A stretch of DNA of 60,698 nt from Clostridia bacterium (GCA_017507045.1 JAFWBP010000010.1:1-60698), one strand, 5' to 3'; numbered from the stretch's first letter, positions 45,901 through 54,230 are shown. Translations and numbers: made by a program. Notes: generated by a model from the sequence alone, not told the origin.

Positions 45901-46293
45901 GAATCGAACGCAGGGCGCATGGATTGTTATAAGCAGATCGCCGAGATTCGCGGCGCTGCCGATTACAAGCGTGTATGCACCTCAATGGAGGAGCAGTACG
46001 GAGTGCTTCCGCCACCCACGCTCAACCTACTCGTGATCGCGCTCATGAAGAGCTACGCCTCCCGCCTGTGCGTGAAAAAGATCTCCGTCGGCGCAAAGGG
46101 CGGTGCACTCGAATTTACCGAACTTCGTGCGCTTTCCAAGGCAGGGATCGCCGCCGCAATGGAAAAGTACGCGCCGTGCTGTAGCCTCGAAATGACGAGC
46201 GCACCCATCCTTCGCTTCAAAAATATGGGCGACGGCGGCAAAACGATGGTACAAATGACGAGATTTTTGAAATTTGCATCAACTTTTCGCTGA
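42901..46293 (+). CDS. mfd: Transcription-repair coupling factor
   Basis: 1130 aa. Removes stalled RNA polymerase and recruits UvrA. The N-terminal UvrB-homology module contains SVRGDILDIFP and VRIDFFGDEVE. The RNA-polymerase-interaction (CarD-like) domain has GDYAVHETHGVGRITG. The RecG-like translocase has LLCGDVGFGKTEVALRAA, LLLLDEEQRFGVEHKEKIK, MTATPIPRTLHLSLSGIRD and the TRG-type RGRVGRGTRLAHAYF. The C-terminal domain D7 follows. Translationally coupled to pth. Confidence 0.97.
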   Translation: MKGFFSFEQLGGEYPMLGADLHNGVPVAAFGVSDPQKYLICALAEGRALYVAADALSAQRARDAIATLSGKRVALLAAKDEVLTYRKAGSKEALFRRLTALWEWECGAEVLVADIEALVQLVPRRVPVFHLEVGGEADMRALVEALVRAGYTREYTVDGKGAFSVRGDILDIFPINSEHPVRIDFFGDEVEAIKPYDEVTAERYPLIPAIDIVGAADVVLAEGEEEHVRDFLDAELKRAKSAEAYSRMQTIAGDVLACGCQNDFILPLLKNAANVFELLPRETLVIFDECKLIRDKLEGLYSEHTQRHKLLTEGGEAMPFSLGQYVPQERLQSFTDRRCLALQTFAGNIGFFNPMKIYNFTAAPARRYLNSLPELFTDIKAWRKTGYRVLIYCGTSERAEKVEDALSEEGIAYMVPPKRLNEFKGVAALSQTLASGFLLHECKLAVIGTSDLFTKAANTRRIKRRRGDLFFAPEVGDYAVHETHGVGRITGTQKIETTDGIKEYVALEYRGGDVLYVPVEQMDVLSKYMGGDNPTLSKIGGGEFERVKARVRASLKKMAFDLKALYAERQEQRGYAFPEFTEEMEEFEAAFPFEETADQLQSIAEIKADMCSEKVMDRLLCGDVGFGKTEVALRAAYLCILAGRQVALMCPSTVLSEQHYRTALERMGEFGVRIAALNRFRTEREIRETLAALANGKIDLVVGTHRMLSNDVQFRDLGLLLLDEEQRFGVEHKEKIKNVKRNVDCLTMTATPIPRTLHLSLSGIRDISTIQTPPSARLPVQTYVAEETETLIRDACVREIARRGQVFLLYNRVETIHAFAKRLTEIVPEARVTVAHGRMDRAALEKNVFGFYRGEYDVLVTTTIIENGIDLPNANTLIAIDSDRLGISQLYQLRGRVGRGTRLAHAYFTYKPERVMTANAAERLKAIMQFTELGSGFRIAMRDLEIRGAGNVLGAEQHGHMDKVGYELYAKILKEELTGERSETVDLDIKATAFIPESYVESNAGRMDCYKQIAEIRGAADYKRVCTSMEEQYGVLPPPTLNLLVIALMKSYASRLCVKKISVGAKGGALEFTELRALSKAGIAAAMEKYAPCCSLEMTSAPILRFKNMGDGGKTMVQMTRFLKFASTFR

Positions 46294-46310
46294 TTTTCAC
46301 CGAGAATTAT

Positions 46311-46339
46311 TTGCACATTTTTGTAAAATGCGCTATAAT
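46311..46339 (+). promoter_or_regulatory. Promoter of the foldase-like lipoprotein
   Basis: TTGCAC (46311-46316), a 17-nt spacer, TATAAT (46334-46339). A leader of about 135 nt with a GC-rich hairpin follows. Confidence 0.75.
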
Positions 46340-46481
46340 AGTGAGAGTTAATGGAAGCGTGCGCCCTCATGCACGCGCCCGCGTGGGCTTTCGGCGGTAC
46401 GGATTCAGAGCATTCGGCAAAAAATCCCATCGCAAATTCCGATAAAAATCAGAAAAACATACAACTCAGGAGCTTTTTGGT

Positions 46482-48605
46482 ATGAACAGAAAAAAGAAGG
46501 CTGTAGCGATTGCTTTGGCTGCGATGATGGCGTGCGGAACGCTCGCCGGGTGCGATGCCCTCACCACGATCAACAGCAACAAGGATTATTCGCAAGTCAT
46601 CGCAGAAGTTGATCTTTCGCAGAGCAAACAGTTTGAGGCAGGCGAACGCTACGCGGCCTATGAGGAGATCGTGGAAAGTGCGAAATCGACCATCGTCAAG
46701 AAAGACCTCATCTCTTTATACATCTCGAGTGGCTATAGCTTGCAGCAGGAGCAGGGTTTTTCCACATCTGAAATTTTTTCTTCGATGATGGATTATCTCG
46801 TTAACCGTCAGGTTTCCGTTCAATACGCAATGGTCTACCTCGCAGATCAGGGTGATGCTGAGGGCAATAGGTACACGGTCTCCGGCTATAAGCAGGCACT
46901 TGCGGCTGTTCCCGCCACTGCGAGTGATGCACAGCGTGAAGCAATGGGAATTGCCTATTTCCTTGAAGAGGAAGAGGAGCAGAAGGCGGAGTATGATCTC
47001 AAAGTCTTCATCAACAACTCAATCGATTCCATCGAAAAAGAGATCATCGCCATTGAAGAAGGCAATCACGATCACACGCCTGATTCCGAGGTGAGAGCGG
47101 TTCCCAACGGCGCTGAAACCGAGAATGAGGATTATTACGATGCGAAGTACGGCATCTACACGGGCAAGCAGAGCCTCGATCAGCTCGGTTCTTACGAAAT
47201 GGTTGAGGATTCCACTCGTTCTACGCGTAAGAAGGCGTACAACCGCTTCCTCTCCAACCTGCGTGCAAATTCCATTTTGGAAAAAGGTGAAAACACGAGC
47301 AATTTTGAGAGCCTTAATTATTATTGGACGCAGCTCCGCACCAATTACGAAGAGGCGCTTCTCAACAAGCTTACAGAAAAGTACGAGAAGATCGTTTCCG
47401 AAACGATCAACGAGCAGTGGGCAACCGAGCAGTATCAGGAAAACGTGCAAGATCAGGTAGCGAGCTACGGTACCGATAAGGCTTTGTTCGAAACCGCTTT
47501 CAACGGAATTTCCGATACCGCTTTCGTGCTCTCTCCCTACAACGTTGAATACGGCTACGTGATCAACATTCTGCTTCCCTTCTCTACAGTTCAGCAGCAG
47601 GAGCTCAACGAAGCCTCTAACGACTTTGGCGATAACTACGGCAATAAGTTCGCTACACGCGCAGGGCTTCTTCGCGGCGTCCTCGCAACCGATCAGCGCG
47701 CCACCTGGTTTACCGGTCACGATGATTACTCCTTCGCTGCCGCTGCCGATGCCTACACGAACGGAGATGCGAACCGCAATAAGCTCTTCTTTGAGAACAG
47801 CTTTGAAGGGGCTGATGCCGAGAACAAGCAATATGAAACGCTCAAGAATTACTACGGAAAGTACACCTTCAACGGCACCGTAGAAAAGGAAGACGGTGAT
47901 TACGTGATCACTCCCAACAAGATCACGATTGATGGATTCCTCAGTGAGATGAAAAATTATCTCGCTTCTGCCGGGCTGAATGTAAACGTGGAAAAAGCCG
48001 CTACCGAGGCGTATTACGCGCAAAGCGATTATTATTTCCCCGCCGGCTCTGCGGATGGGAAAGAGGGCGAAGTCAATTATGAAAAGTTCATCTATGAGAT
48101 GGGCAAGATCGACTTCTTCAATAATAATTATTATAACGCAAGCGAAATTTTCCTTCCGGGTTCTGAGGAAAACACTTCGTTCTCCATCATAAACGAGCTC
48201 TCGTTTGCGTATAATACGGATACAGCGGGTCTCAATTCCTACCTTGGTTACATGATCTCGCCCTATGCCACCGATTTCGTGCCCGAGTTCGAGTATGCAG
48301 GTCAGCAGGTGGTGAAAAGCGGCGCAGGCTCTTATGCAGTCGTTCCTTCCGATTACGGTTGGCATATCATCTACTGCACGTTCTCTTATAAGGATGCGGC
48401 GCAGGCAGGCAAAAATGCGTTTGATTTCGTTTGGGGCGATATTGAGAAGGAAGGCTCTTTCTCCTACAACTACTACGAAGCTCTCAAATCCACTACGGTT
48501 TCTAGCTTCGCAAACAACATGCAGCAGGAAGATATTATCCCTTATCTCGACGATTGCACGACCATTTACGAGGAGCGTTTTGCAGAACTGCTGAATAACA
48601 AGTAA
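46482..48605 (+). CDS. SurA/PrsA-like foldase lipoprotein
   Basis: 707 aa. Lipoprotein signal with lipobox TLAGC (Cys at about 24). The body is a SurA_N-like helical region followed by a parvulin-related part: YVINILLPFSTVQQQEL resembles the first strand and helix of a PPIC domain, and YGWHIIYC its last strand. The central rotamase residues are not recognisable and large inserts are present. A PrsA/SurA-type gene after mfd is common in Clostridia. It probably helps secreted proteins fold outside the membrane. AGGAG precedes the ATG. Confidence 0.72.
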   Translation: MNRKKKAVAIALAAMMACGTLAGCDALTTINSNKDYSQVIAEVDLSQSKQFEAGERYAAYEEIVESAKSTIVKKDLISLYISSGYSLQQEQGFSTSEIFSSMMDYLVNRQVSVQYAMVYLADQGDAEGNRYTVSGYKQALAAVPATASDAQREAMGIAYFLEEEEEQKAEYDLKVFINNSIDSIEKEIIAIEEGNHDHTPDSEVRAVPNGAETENEDYYDAKYGIYTGKQSLDQLGSYEMVEDSTRSTRKKAYNRFLSNLRANSILEKGENTSNFESLNYYWTQLRTNYEEALLNKLTEKYEKIVSETINEQWATEQYQENVQDQVASYGTDKALFETAFNGISDTAFVLSPYNVEYGYVINILLPFSTVQQQELNEASNDFGDNYGNKFATRAGLLRGVLATDQRATWFTGHDDYSFAAAADAYTNGDANRNKLFFENSFEGADAENKQYETLKNYYGKYTFNGTVEKEDGDYVITPNKITIDGFLSEMKNYLASAGLNVNVEKAATEAYYAQSDYYFPAGSADGKEGEVNYEKFIYEMGKIDFFNNNYYNASEIFLPGSEENTSFSIINELSFAYNTDTAGLNSYLGYMISPYATDFVPEFEYAGQQVVKSGAGSYAVVPSDYGWHIIYCTFSYKDAAQAGKNAFDFVWGDIEKEGSFSYNYYEALKSTTVSSFANNMQQEDIIPYLDDCTTIYEERFAELLNNK

Positions 48606-48615
48606 AGTATTCGGC

Positions 48616-49440
48616 ATGGAATTTTGGGAAACAATTTGGAAATCAATTTTACTTGGCACGGTGCAGGGACTCACAGAGTTCCTGCCCGTTTCTTCTAGTG
48701 GGCATCTCGTGCTCCTTCAGCGTCTGCTCGGTTATTCGCTCGAGGGCGGCAGCATGACGTTTATCAACATCATGCTACATTTCGGAACGCTAATTGCCGT
48801 TACCTTATACTTTCGCAAGGATATCGCCGCGCTCTTTAAAAGTCCCATCAAACCGCTCATCATGCTCCTCGTTGCAACCGTTCCCGCAGGACTTGCCGGC
48901 GTGTTTTTGGCAGATGCAATCGATTCACTCTTCACGGGCACTTACGGTGCAATTTATCTTGCGCTCTGCTTCGGAGTAACGGCGCTGTTGCTTTTTAGCG
49001 GCGAACTTACAGCACTGCGCAAAAAGGCTGTGCCAAGCCCACTCGGTTGGCGTCAGGCGGTGTCTATGGGGCTAATACAGGCGGTTGCAATTCTTCCCGG
49101 AATCTCCAGAAGCGGCTCCACGATCGCGGCAGGCACGCTGGCCGGAGGAAGGGCGGAGGAGGTTTCACGTTTTTCCTTTCTTATGAGCATCCCCATCATT
49201 CTCGGGAGCGTAGCGATGGGGCTGAAAGGGGCGATCGATGAGCCCGGAATGCTTACCGCAATGGGTGCGGCAGGAATTTGGGGCATTGTGTTCGGTATTG
49301 TGGCGGCGGCGCTTTCGGGTTACTTTGCAATCAAGTTGATGATGCGCCTCGTAAAAAAGGTAAACTATAAATGGTTTGTGCTGTATCTTCTTCTCCTTGC
49401 GCTCTTTTCACTATGGTTAAATACGATGGGAATCGTATAG
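48616..49440 (+). CDS. uppP: Undecaprenyl-diphosphatase
   Basis: 274 aa, about eight helices. Dephosphorylates undecaprenyl pyrophosphate at the outer membrane face, the step before PopT returns the carrier inward. Motifs GTVQGLTEFLPVSSSGH with catalytic Glu, and LPGISRSGSTIAAG. Overproduction of the family confers bacitracin resistance. Lies 10 nt after the foldase gene with a weak ribosome site, so it is probably co-transcribed. Confidence 0.96.
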   Translation: MEFWETIWKSILLGTVQGLTEFLPVSSSGHLVLLQRLLGYSLEGGSMTFINIMLHFGTLIAVTLYFRKDIAALFKSPIKPLIMLLVATVPAGLAGVFLADAIDSLFTGTYGAIYLALCFGVTALLLFSGELTALRKKAVPSPLGWRQAVSMGLIQAVAILPGISRSGSTIAAGTLAGGRAEEVSRFSFLMSIPIILGSVAMGLKGAIDEPGMLTAMGAAGIWGIVFGIVAAALSGYFAIKLMMRLVKKVNYKWFVLYLLLLALFSLWLNTMGIV

Positions 49441-49467
49441 GAGCCTTACAGTTGTTCGCCCCTTTCA

Positions 49468-49496
49468 TGCATAATCCTCCGCACACTTCGCATACT
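49468..49496 (+). promoter_or_regulatory. Possible forespore (sigma-G/F-like) promoter
   Basis: TGCATA (49468-49473), a 17-nt spacer and CATACT (49491-49496), matching the sigma-G pattern TGMATA-N17-CATACTA at all but the last base. Confidence 0.5.
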
Positions 49497-49516
49497 GCAA
49501 CTATCGGAGGTGAAAT

Positions 49517-49669
49517 ATGAGATTAAATTGCGGAGACGTCTGTCCCAAGACGGGCGCGTACAAGGTAATCAACAGGGAAGGCAAAGTCATCAACACCGTA
49601 TACGTCGGTGAAGGCGAAACGATGCCTCCTACGCAAGTTTCTGATTGCTACTACGAATCGGAATCATAA
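49517..49669 (+). CDS. 50-aa YjzC-like small protein
   Basis: 50 aa. GDVCPKTGAYKVINREGK followed by VGEGETMPPTQ resembles the YjzC pattern G-x-x-x-P-x-(S/T/N)-G-x-Y with a C-terminal G-x-x-x-P-P turn; three Cys are present. GGAGGTGAAAT sits upstream of the ATG. Function of the family is unknown; many members are sporulation proteins, which agrees with the forespore-like promoter. A strong terminator follows at 49689. Confidence 0.75.
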   Translation: MRLNCGDVCPKTGAYKVINREGKVINTVYVGEGETMPPTQVSDCYYESES

Positions 49670-49688
49670 GCCGAAGATGAAAAAAGAA

Positions 49689-49719
49689 GGGGCCCGCAGC
49701 GTAAGCCGCGGGCTCCTTT
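49689..49719 (+). terminator. Terminator after the YjzC-like gene
   Basis: A 9-bp GC stem (49689-49697 with 49708-49716) and CCTTT tail. Confidence 0.75.
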
Positions 49720-49724
49720 GCGTA

Positions 49725-49752
49725 ACAGTTTTTTTAACACCTGCATACGATG
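49725..49752 (+). promoter_or_regulatory. Possible mother-cell (sigma-K-like) promoter
   Basis: AC (49725-49726), a 17-nt spacer and CATACGATG (49744-49752). It shares the form AC-N17-CATANNNTG with the motif at 28356-28383. Confidence 0.38.
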
Positions 49753-49777
49753 GAAAAAATAATCTCAGGAGATATCT

Positions 49778-50263
49778 ATGCAGAAGGTGTGTGTATCGGA
49801 AGAAATTCGAGAGGATGCAAAAGCACTCAAGCTGGTTGCTTCGGCATATGCAGGAAAAGCGGGTATACTCACAGCTGTTCTTCAATACGTTTATCAGGCA
49901 ATCAAGTTGGGCGCAAGCGGGTGCGTAAATGAGGGATGCGAGCTCGAGCGGATTGCAGGCGAAAAACTCTGCGATCTCGAGGTCTTGGGCGCGCTCATCA
50001 CCAAGCTTGGCGCGCCGCCCGTGTTCACAGCCTGCCCATCCTATCCCGTTTCCTATCACTCTGCGGCGTATGTAGACTATGCAAAAGCATATTCCGCCAT
50101 GCTGGCAGCAGATATCCGACTCGAAGAAGCGCTCATCGCGCAACTTACCTTCATGCTGGGTGAGCTCGAAAACACCGCCGTTTCCGAGGTAATTACTGCG
50201 CTTCGCGATCACGCGCGCGAGCATCTTCAGCGCCTAAATAAGCTATACGCATTCATCGCATAG
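49778..50263 (+). CDS. Ferritin-like-fold small protein, unknown function
   Basis: 161 aa, almost entirely helical. Four amphipathic helices (about 8-45, 50-77, 92-125, 130-158) suggest a ferritin-like bundle. YVYQAIKL, CELERIAGEKLCDLEVLGALI and HSAAYVDYAKAYSAMLAADIRLEEALI recall rubrerythrin or Mn-catalase-type spore proteins, but a full E-x-x-H metal set is not evident. AGGAG precedes the ATG. It is separated from the YjzC-like gene by a terminator and has a sigma-K-like promoter, so a spore or dormancy role is likely but inferred. Confidence 0.6.
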   Translation: MQKVCVSEEIREDAKALKLVASAYAGKAGILTAVLQYVYQAIKLGASGCVNEGCELERIAGEKLCDLEVLGALITKLGAPPVFTACPSYPVSYHSAAYVDYAKAYSAMLAADIRLEEALIAQLTFMLGELENTAVSEVITALRDHAREHLQRLNKLYAFIA

Positions 50264-50366
50264 TTCCCGTATTGCGCTTGCGTTTTGCGTGATTGGGGGA
50301 TACCATGTCGCGATTGTCTCCTTCGATATTTAAAAAAAGATAAAGTCTTTGCGTTTATTTTAATTC

Positions 50367-50390
50367 AGCGCCGTAAGGCGCTTTTTTTGT
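50367..50390 (+). terminator. Terminator after the ferritin-like gene
   Basis: A 6-bp AGCGCC / GGCGCT stem with GTAA loop and seven T. The rest of the 344-nt gap holds a copy-like TACCATG element (50301), the promoter at 50467 and a regulated leader. Confidence 0.8.
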
Positions 50391-50466
50391 TTTTTTCGTG
50401 CAGAAACCGCGTAATAGCTTTTAAACGTTCTGAAATTTGAAGGCGTTTATTTGGGTAATTTTTTTC

Positions 50467-50496
50467 TTGCACAATCTGCCTTTGATGTGTTATAAT
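50467..50496 (+). promoter_or_regulatory. Promoter of the two-component operon
   Basis: TTGCAC (50467-50472), an 18-nt spacer, TATAAT (50491-50496). Confidence 0.65.
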
Positions 50497-50530
50497 AGGA
50501 TTGGGAGAAGCTGTGAAGAGGGAGAGATAT

Positions 50531-50586
50531 TTTTCACGCACTTTTCACGCCGCGATAAAGTGAATATAAAGTAGACGGATTATAAT
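50531..50586 (+). promoter_or_regulatory. 11-bp direct repeats and second -10 box before the response regulator
   Basis: TTTTCACGC occurs at 50531-50539 and 50542-50550, a period of 11 bp as in binding sites of OmpR/PhoB-type regulators. A TATAAT (50581-50586) without a -35 box lies 30 bp further on. This suggests autoregulation. Confidence 0.45.
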
Positions 50587-50607
50587 TTGCTTTAAGGAGT
50601 ATAACGT

Positions 50608-51273
50608 ATGAGAATTTTGATCGTAGATGACGAGGAGATGATCCGCCTGGTGCTTCGCGAATATGTGGAGTTCGAGGGCGGCGAAGCAGATGAAGCGCAG
50701 GATGGCATGGAGGCGGTGCTGCTGTGCCGCACGAATACATACGATGCTATCCTGATGGACATCATGATGCCTCGGCTCGATGGCTTTTCAGCGGTGAAAG
50801 AGATCCGCAAATTTTCGGAGGTTCCCGTTATCATGCTCTCAGCAAGAGGTGAGGAATACGATAAGCTTTTTGGCTTTGAAATCGGCTCGGATGATTACGT
50901 CACCAAGCCTTTCTCGCCCAAGGAGGTCATGGCGCGCATCCATGCCGTTATCCGTCGCGGAAAGCCGAAAAATGAATCGGGAGAGCTCTATGAATTTGAG
51001 GGGTTAAAGATCGATGTTACTGGGCGCAACGTGTATGTGGACGGCGTAAAGGCAGAGCTTACTCCTAAGGAATACGAGCTACTGTTCTATTTTGTGCAGA
51101 ACACAGGCGTCGCGCTCACGCGTGAGCGGCTGTTGAGCAAGGTGTGGGGGTATGATTTCTACGGCGACGACCGTACTGTGGATACGCACGTGAAGATGCT
51201 TCGCGGCAATCTGAAAGAATACCGCAAGTTCATCGTCACCCTACGTGGGCTCGGTTATAAGTTTGAGGCATAA
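50608..51273 (+). CDS. OmpR/PhoB-family response regulator
   Basis: 221 aa. Receiver with Asp pair LIVDDEEM, phospho-acceptor Asp in LMDIMMPRLDG, Ser in MLSARG and Lys in VTKPFSP. The winged-helix output domain holds ELTPKEYELLFYFVQNTG, LLSKVWGYDFYGDDRTVDTHVKMLR and LRGLGYKFE. AAGGAG precedes the ATG. It pairs with the kinase downstream and possibly with the surface protein third in line. Confidence 0.94.
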   Translation: MRILIVDDEEMIRLVLREYVEFEGGEADEAQDGMEAVLLCRTNTYDAILMDIMMPRLDGFSAVKEIRKFSEVPVIMLSARGEEYDKLFGFEIGSDDYVTKPFSPKEVMARIHAVIRRGKPKNESGELYEFEGLKIDVTGRNVYVDGVKAELTPKEYELLFYFVQNTGVALTRERLLSKVWGYDFYGDDRTVDTHVKMLRGNLKEYRKFIVTLRGLGYKFEA

Positions 51274-51304
51274 ATTTTCTCGGAAATGGGGGCTTGGGTG
51301 CGCT

Positions 51305-52759
51305 ATGGCGAATAGGAAACTCAAACAACGCAGAATATGGGCAGGCAGAAGCCTGAACCTTCTTTTGTGGTTCGCGTTTTCCGCTTTCGCGCTCGTGCTC
51401 GTCGTCATCTTCATGGTAGTGCAGAGCCTTTTGGTTGGTCAGCAATACCGTAGCCAAACGGTAGATCTAATGCGTGCGGCTAGCAGGCAGATATCTGCTA
51501 TTTTGGTGGAATCGGAATCGGGTGTAACAACAGAGCTCTGGCGGCAGGTGCACGCGATTGAAGAGGAGTACGATGTTCGTGCCTACCTTCTCGATACGAG
51601 CGGCAGAAGCCTCTTTTCAGATGGCACGGAGAGCGAAAGCTTTCCGGAAATCGCAGAAGCGTTGAAAGATCGCCTTCCGGGTGCGGCGGAAATCGTGATC
51701 AGTGAGGGCAATTCCATAGCCTATGCCACGGACGTAGTGATTGCCGGCAAAACGCACTTCCTCTACGTTTCGAGTTCGCTCGTGCGGCTCAACGCTCTCG
51801 AAACCGGGCTACGCGGCCTCACGCTTTCAGCGGCGTATTTCTCCGTTGTGCTCGCGTTTGTGGCGAGCGGATTCGTTGCAATGCTCATCACGCGCCCCGT
51901 TGCGCAAGTCACCGAGCAGGCGAAGGAGTTGGCGCGCGGCAAGTTTGATCTCAATCTTCGGCGCGATTATTTCTGCCTCGAAATCGCAGAGCTTTCGGAT
52001 GCGCTCGATTATGCACGCCGTGAAATCTCAAAAACGGATGCGATGCAAAAAGAGCTCATTGCAAACGTCTCCCACGATTTCAAAACGCCCCTCACAATGA
52101 TCAAAGCTTATGCCTCGATGATTCGTGAGATATCGGGCGAAGATAAGCAAAAACGAGATACCCATGTCCAAATCATCATTGATGAAACCGATCGTTTGGC
52201 GGCGTTAGTTGGCGATGTTCTGGATCTTTCGAAGATTCGTTCCGGCGTGGGTGCGCACTCTCCAACCACCTTCAATCTCTCCGAGCTTGTATATCGCATC
52301 GCAGAAAGATTCCATTACCTCAAGGAAACGCAAGGCTACGTCATCATAACGGAGATCGCGGAAGATCTCTATGCTTATGCCGATCGTGAGCGCATCGAGC
52401 AAGTTGTATATAACCTCATCGGCAACGCCGTTAACTATACGGGCGCGGATAAAATCACTCGCATCCGCCTTATGAGCAAAGATAATTTTTCCCGTCTTGA
52501 AGTGGAGGATACGGGGAAGGGGATCCCCAAGGAGGAACTTGCCACCATTTGGGATCGCTATTACCGCTCTAAAGAGGCGCACAAGCGCCCCGTGCAGGGT
52601 ACCGGGCTCGGGTTATCCATTGTAAAAAACATTCTCCTTGTGCAAAATTGCCCGTTCGGCGTGCAATCCGAAGAAGGGAAGGGAAGTACGTTCTGGGTGG
52701 AATTTCCATCGCCACCCGATGATACGCAAGATGAGATGCGCCGCCACAAGCGGCACTGA
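51305..52759 (+). CDS. Sensor histidine kinase
   Basis: 484 aa. Membrane helix at about 15-40, an extracytoplasmic sensor region of about 120 residues, second helix at about 170-195, HAMP, HisKA with NVSHDFKTPLTMIKAY, then HATPase with N box NLIGNAVNYTG, G1 DTGKGIP and G2 GTGLGLSIV. It phosphorylates the upstream regulator. Start ATG 51305, 31 nt after the regulator, with a weak ribosome site; the longer frame from 51245 overlaps the regulator and is less likely. Signal unknown. Confidence 0.92.
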   Translation: MANRKLKQRRIWAGRSLNLLLWFAFSAFALVLVVIFMVVQSLLVGQQYRSQTVDLMRAASRQISAILVESESGVTTELWRQVHAIEEEYDVRAYLLDTSGRSLFSDGTESESFPEIAEALKDRLPGAAEIVISEGNSIAYATDVVIAGKTHFLYVSSSLVRLNALETGLRGLTLSAAYFSVVLAFVASGFVAMLITRPVAQVTEQAKELARGKFDLNLRRDYFCLEIAELSDALDYARREISKTDAMQKELIANVSHDFKTPLTMIKAYASMIREISGEDKQKRDTHVQIIIDETDRLAALVGDVLDLSKIRSGVGAHSPTTFNLSELVYRIAERFHYLKETQGYVIITEIAEDLYAYADRERIEQVVYNLIGNAVNYTGADKITRIRLMSKDNFSRLEVEDTGKGIPKEELATIWDRYYRSKEAHKRPVQGTGLGLSIVKNILLVQNCPFGVQSEEGKGSTFWVEFPSPPDDTQDEMRRHKRH

Positions 52760-52769
52760 AGGAGGTAGT

Positions 52770-54230
52770 ATGGGCAGAAAAATCAGTGCGTTGTTGCTCG
52801 CGATTTCGCTTGCGCTTGCAGGAATATTTGCGGCACCGAACATCTTGGCGGCGGCTGCAGAGCCGTACTACGAGGGCGTTCCAGCGGCAGGGGCGATCCC
52901 TTGCGAGGAGAGCGCCGTTATCATGGAAAAGCAGGTGCTCACATTACATGCAAAAAGCTTTCCGCAACCCTCCGCCTTTGCTTACACCGAGTACGCCGCA
53001 AATAACTTCGTAACGAATGAGTACACGCTTTACAACCCCACGAGCGAGGATATTTCGCTCAAGATGCTATATCCGCGCACAGATCGTACCGAGTGGTCTA
53101 ATTCGGACATGGGTGGCTCGTTTTCTATCAAGCTGAATGGAAATGAAATACAAACTTCCCTGCGCCACAGCTACGCAGGCTACTTTTCGCGCAACCTCGA
53201 TATTGAGAGCAGCCTCATGCAGTTGATAGGGGAAAGGCCTACCGATGAATTTTATTTCGGCGATGATCTTCCCGTTCACGATTACAAATTTTTCATTAAT
53301 CTGCCTCCTCAATCTCTGGAGGGGATCGAGCGGAAATATCTTGCTTTTGTGCTCACGTTCGATTGCAATCCCAAGAAGACGCGCGTCATGTCTTCCGATC
53401 GCATGGCAACAGACGTCGTCAACGGCAGAGTGCAGGCAAGCTTTGATGTAGAAGAGGGGAGCAGTGAAATTTGCCTTACCGTAGTCGGCGAGGATATTGA
53501 TCATCTTTCCTACGGCGTTTTTGTGGATCGTTTTGCCACGCAAAAGCTGGAGCTTGGGGCGGTCACCTATCAGGAGGTAAAATCGGTATTCCCCGAATAT
53601 GCGATGCGCAACTATCCAGAGGGCTCTCAAATTTCACGCAAGGATTGGTTCAACGGCTTCGTTCAGATGCTTTCCAAGGGTACGATAGGTGGCTACTTTG
53701 CCTATACGCGGGCAGAAGAATTGAGAGAGGAATCTTTCATGCAATGGTATGAATACAGCGTGCCGATTCCTGCCGGCGGACGTGTAACGCACACCGTTTC
53801 GGCGCCGCTCTATCCTACGGTGAACGAAAACCGTTTTCAATACGATTTCCTGCTTTCTTCCGGGCAGTATTGGGATCGCTTTGCCGCCGGTTACGGTGAA
53901 ATTGAAATCAACGTGGAAACGCCCTACTATTTTGCAACCGGCACTCTTGAATTCGAAAGGCGTGGAGAGCGGTATACTTTCCGCAGGGATTGCCTACCCA
54001 TCGGCGAGTTATCCTTCACGCTAACGGAATCGGAGGAAGCGTATTTGAGCGGCGGCAGGGATTACGTTTATTACGATCCGATTTCTCCCAGCATTCGCCT
54101 TGCTTACATTCTTCTTGCCGTTTTGGGCGGCATTACGCTCGTGGTGGCAACGGTGGGCATCGTAATCTATCGGCACAGTAAAAAGCGCACCGCTCTTTCA
54201 GAGCGTGAAGAAAACCCTCGGTCGTCTTAA
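52770..54230 (+). CDS. Membrane-anchored extracytoplasmic protein of the two-component operon
   Basis: 486 aa. Signal peptide (about 1-28, LLLAISLALAGIFAAP), a large beta-rich external domain (for example FVTNEYTLYNPTSEDISLKML and VPIPAGGRVTHTV), and one C-terminal helix (about 445-470, AYILLAVLGGITLVVATVG) with a short basic tail. This topology suits a surface sensor, an adaptor of the kinase, or its main target. GGAGG precedes ATG 52770, 10 nt after the kinase stop. I recognise no named domain. Confidence 0.75.
   Translation: MGRKISALLLAISLALAGIFAAPNILAAAAEPYYEGVPAAGAIPCEESAVIMEKQVLTLHAKSFPQPSAFAYTEYAANNFVTNEYTLYNPTSEDISLKMLYPRTDRTEWSNSDMGGSFSIKLNGNEIQTSLRHSYAGYFSRNLDIESSLMQLIGERPTDEFYFGDDLPVHDYKFFINLPPQSLEGIERKYLAFVLTFDCNPKKTRVMSSDRMATDVVNGRVQASFDVEEGSSEICLTVVGEDIDHLSYGVFVDRFATQKLELGAVTYQEVKSVFPEYAMRNYPEGSQISRKDWFNGFVQMLSKGTIGGYFAYTRAEELREESFMQWYEYSVPIPAGGRVTHTVSAPLYPTVNENRFQYDFLLSSGQYWDRFAAGYGEIEINVETPYYFATGTLEFERRGERYTFRRDCLPIGELSFTLTESEEAYLSGGRDYVYYDPISPSIRLAYILLAVLGGITLVVATVGIVIYRHSKKRTALSEREENPRSS

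Noticed and set aside
47019..48674. 551-codon antisense frame over the foldase-like gene
   Set aside because: Shadow of the sense codons; spans two real genes and has no start signals.
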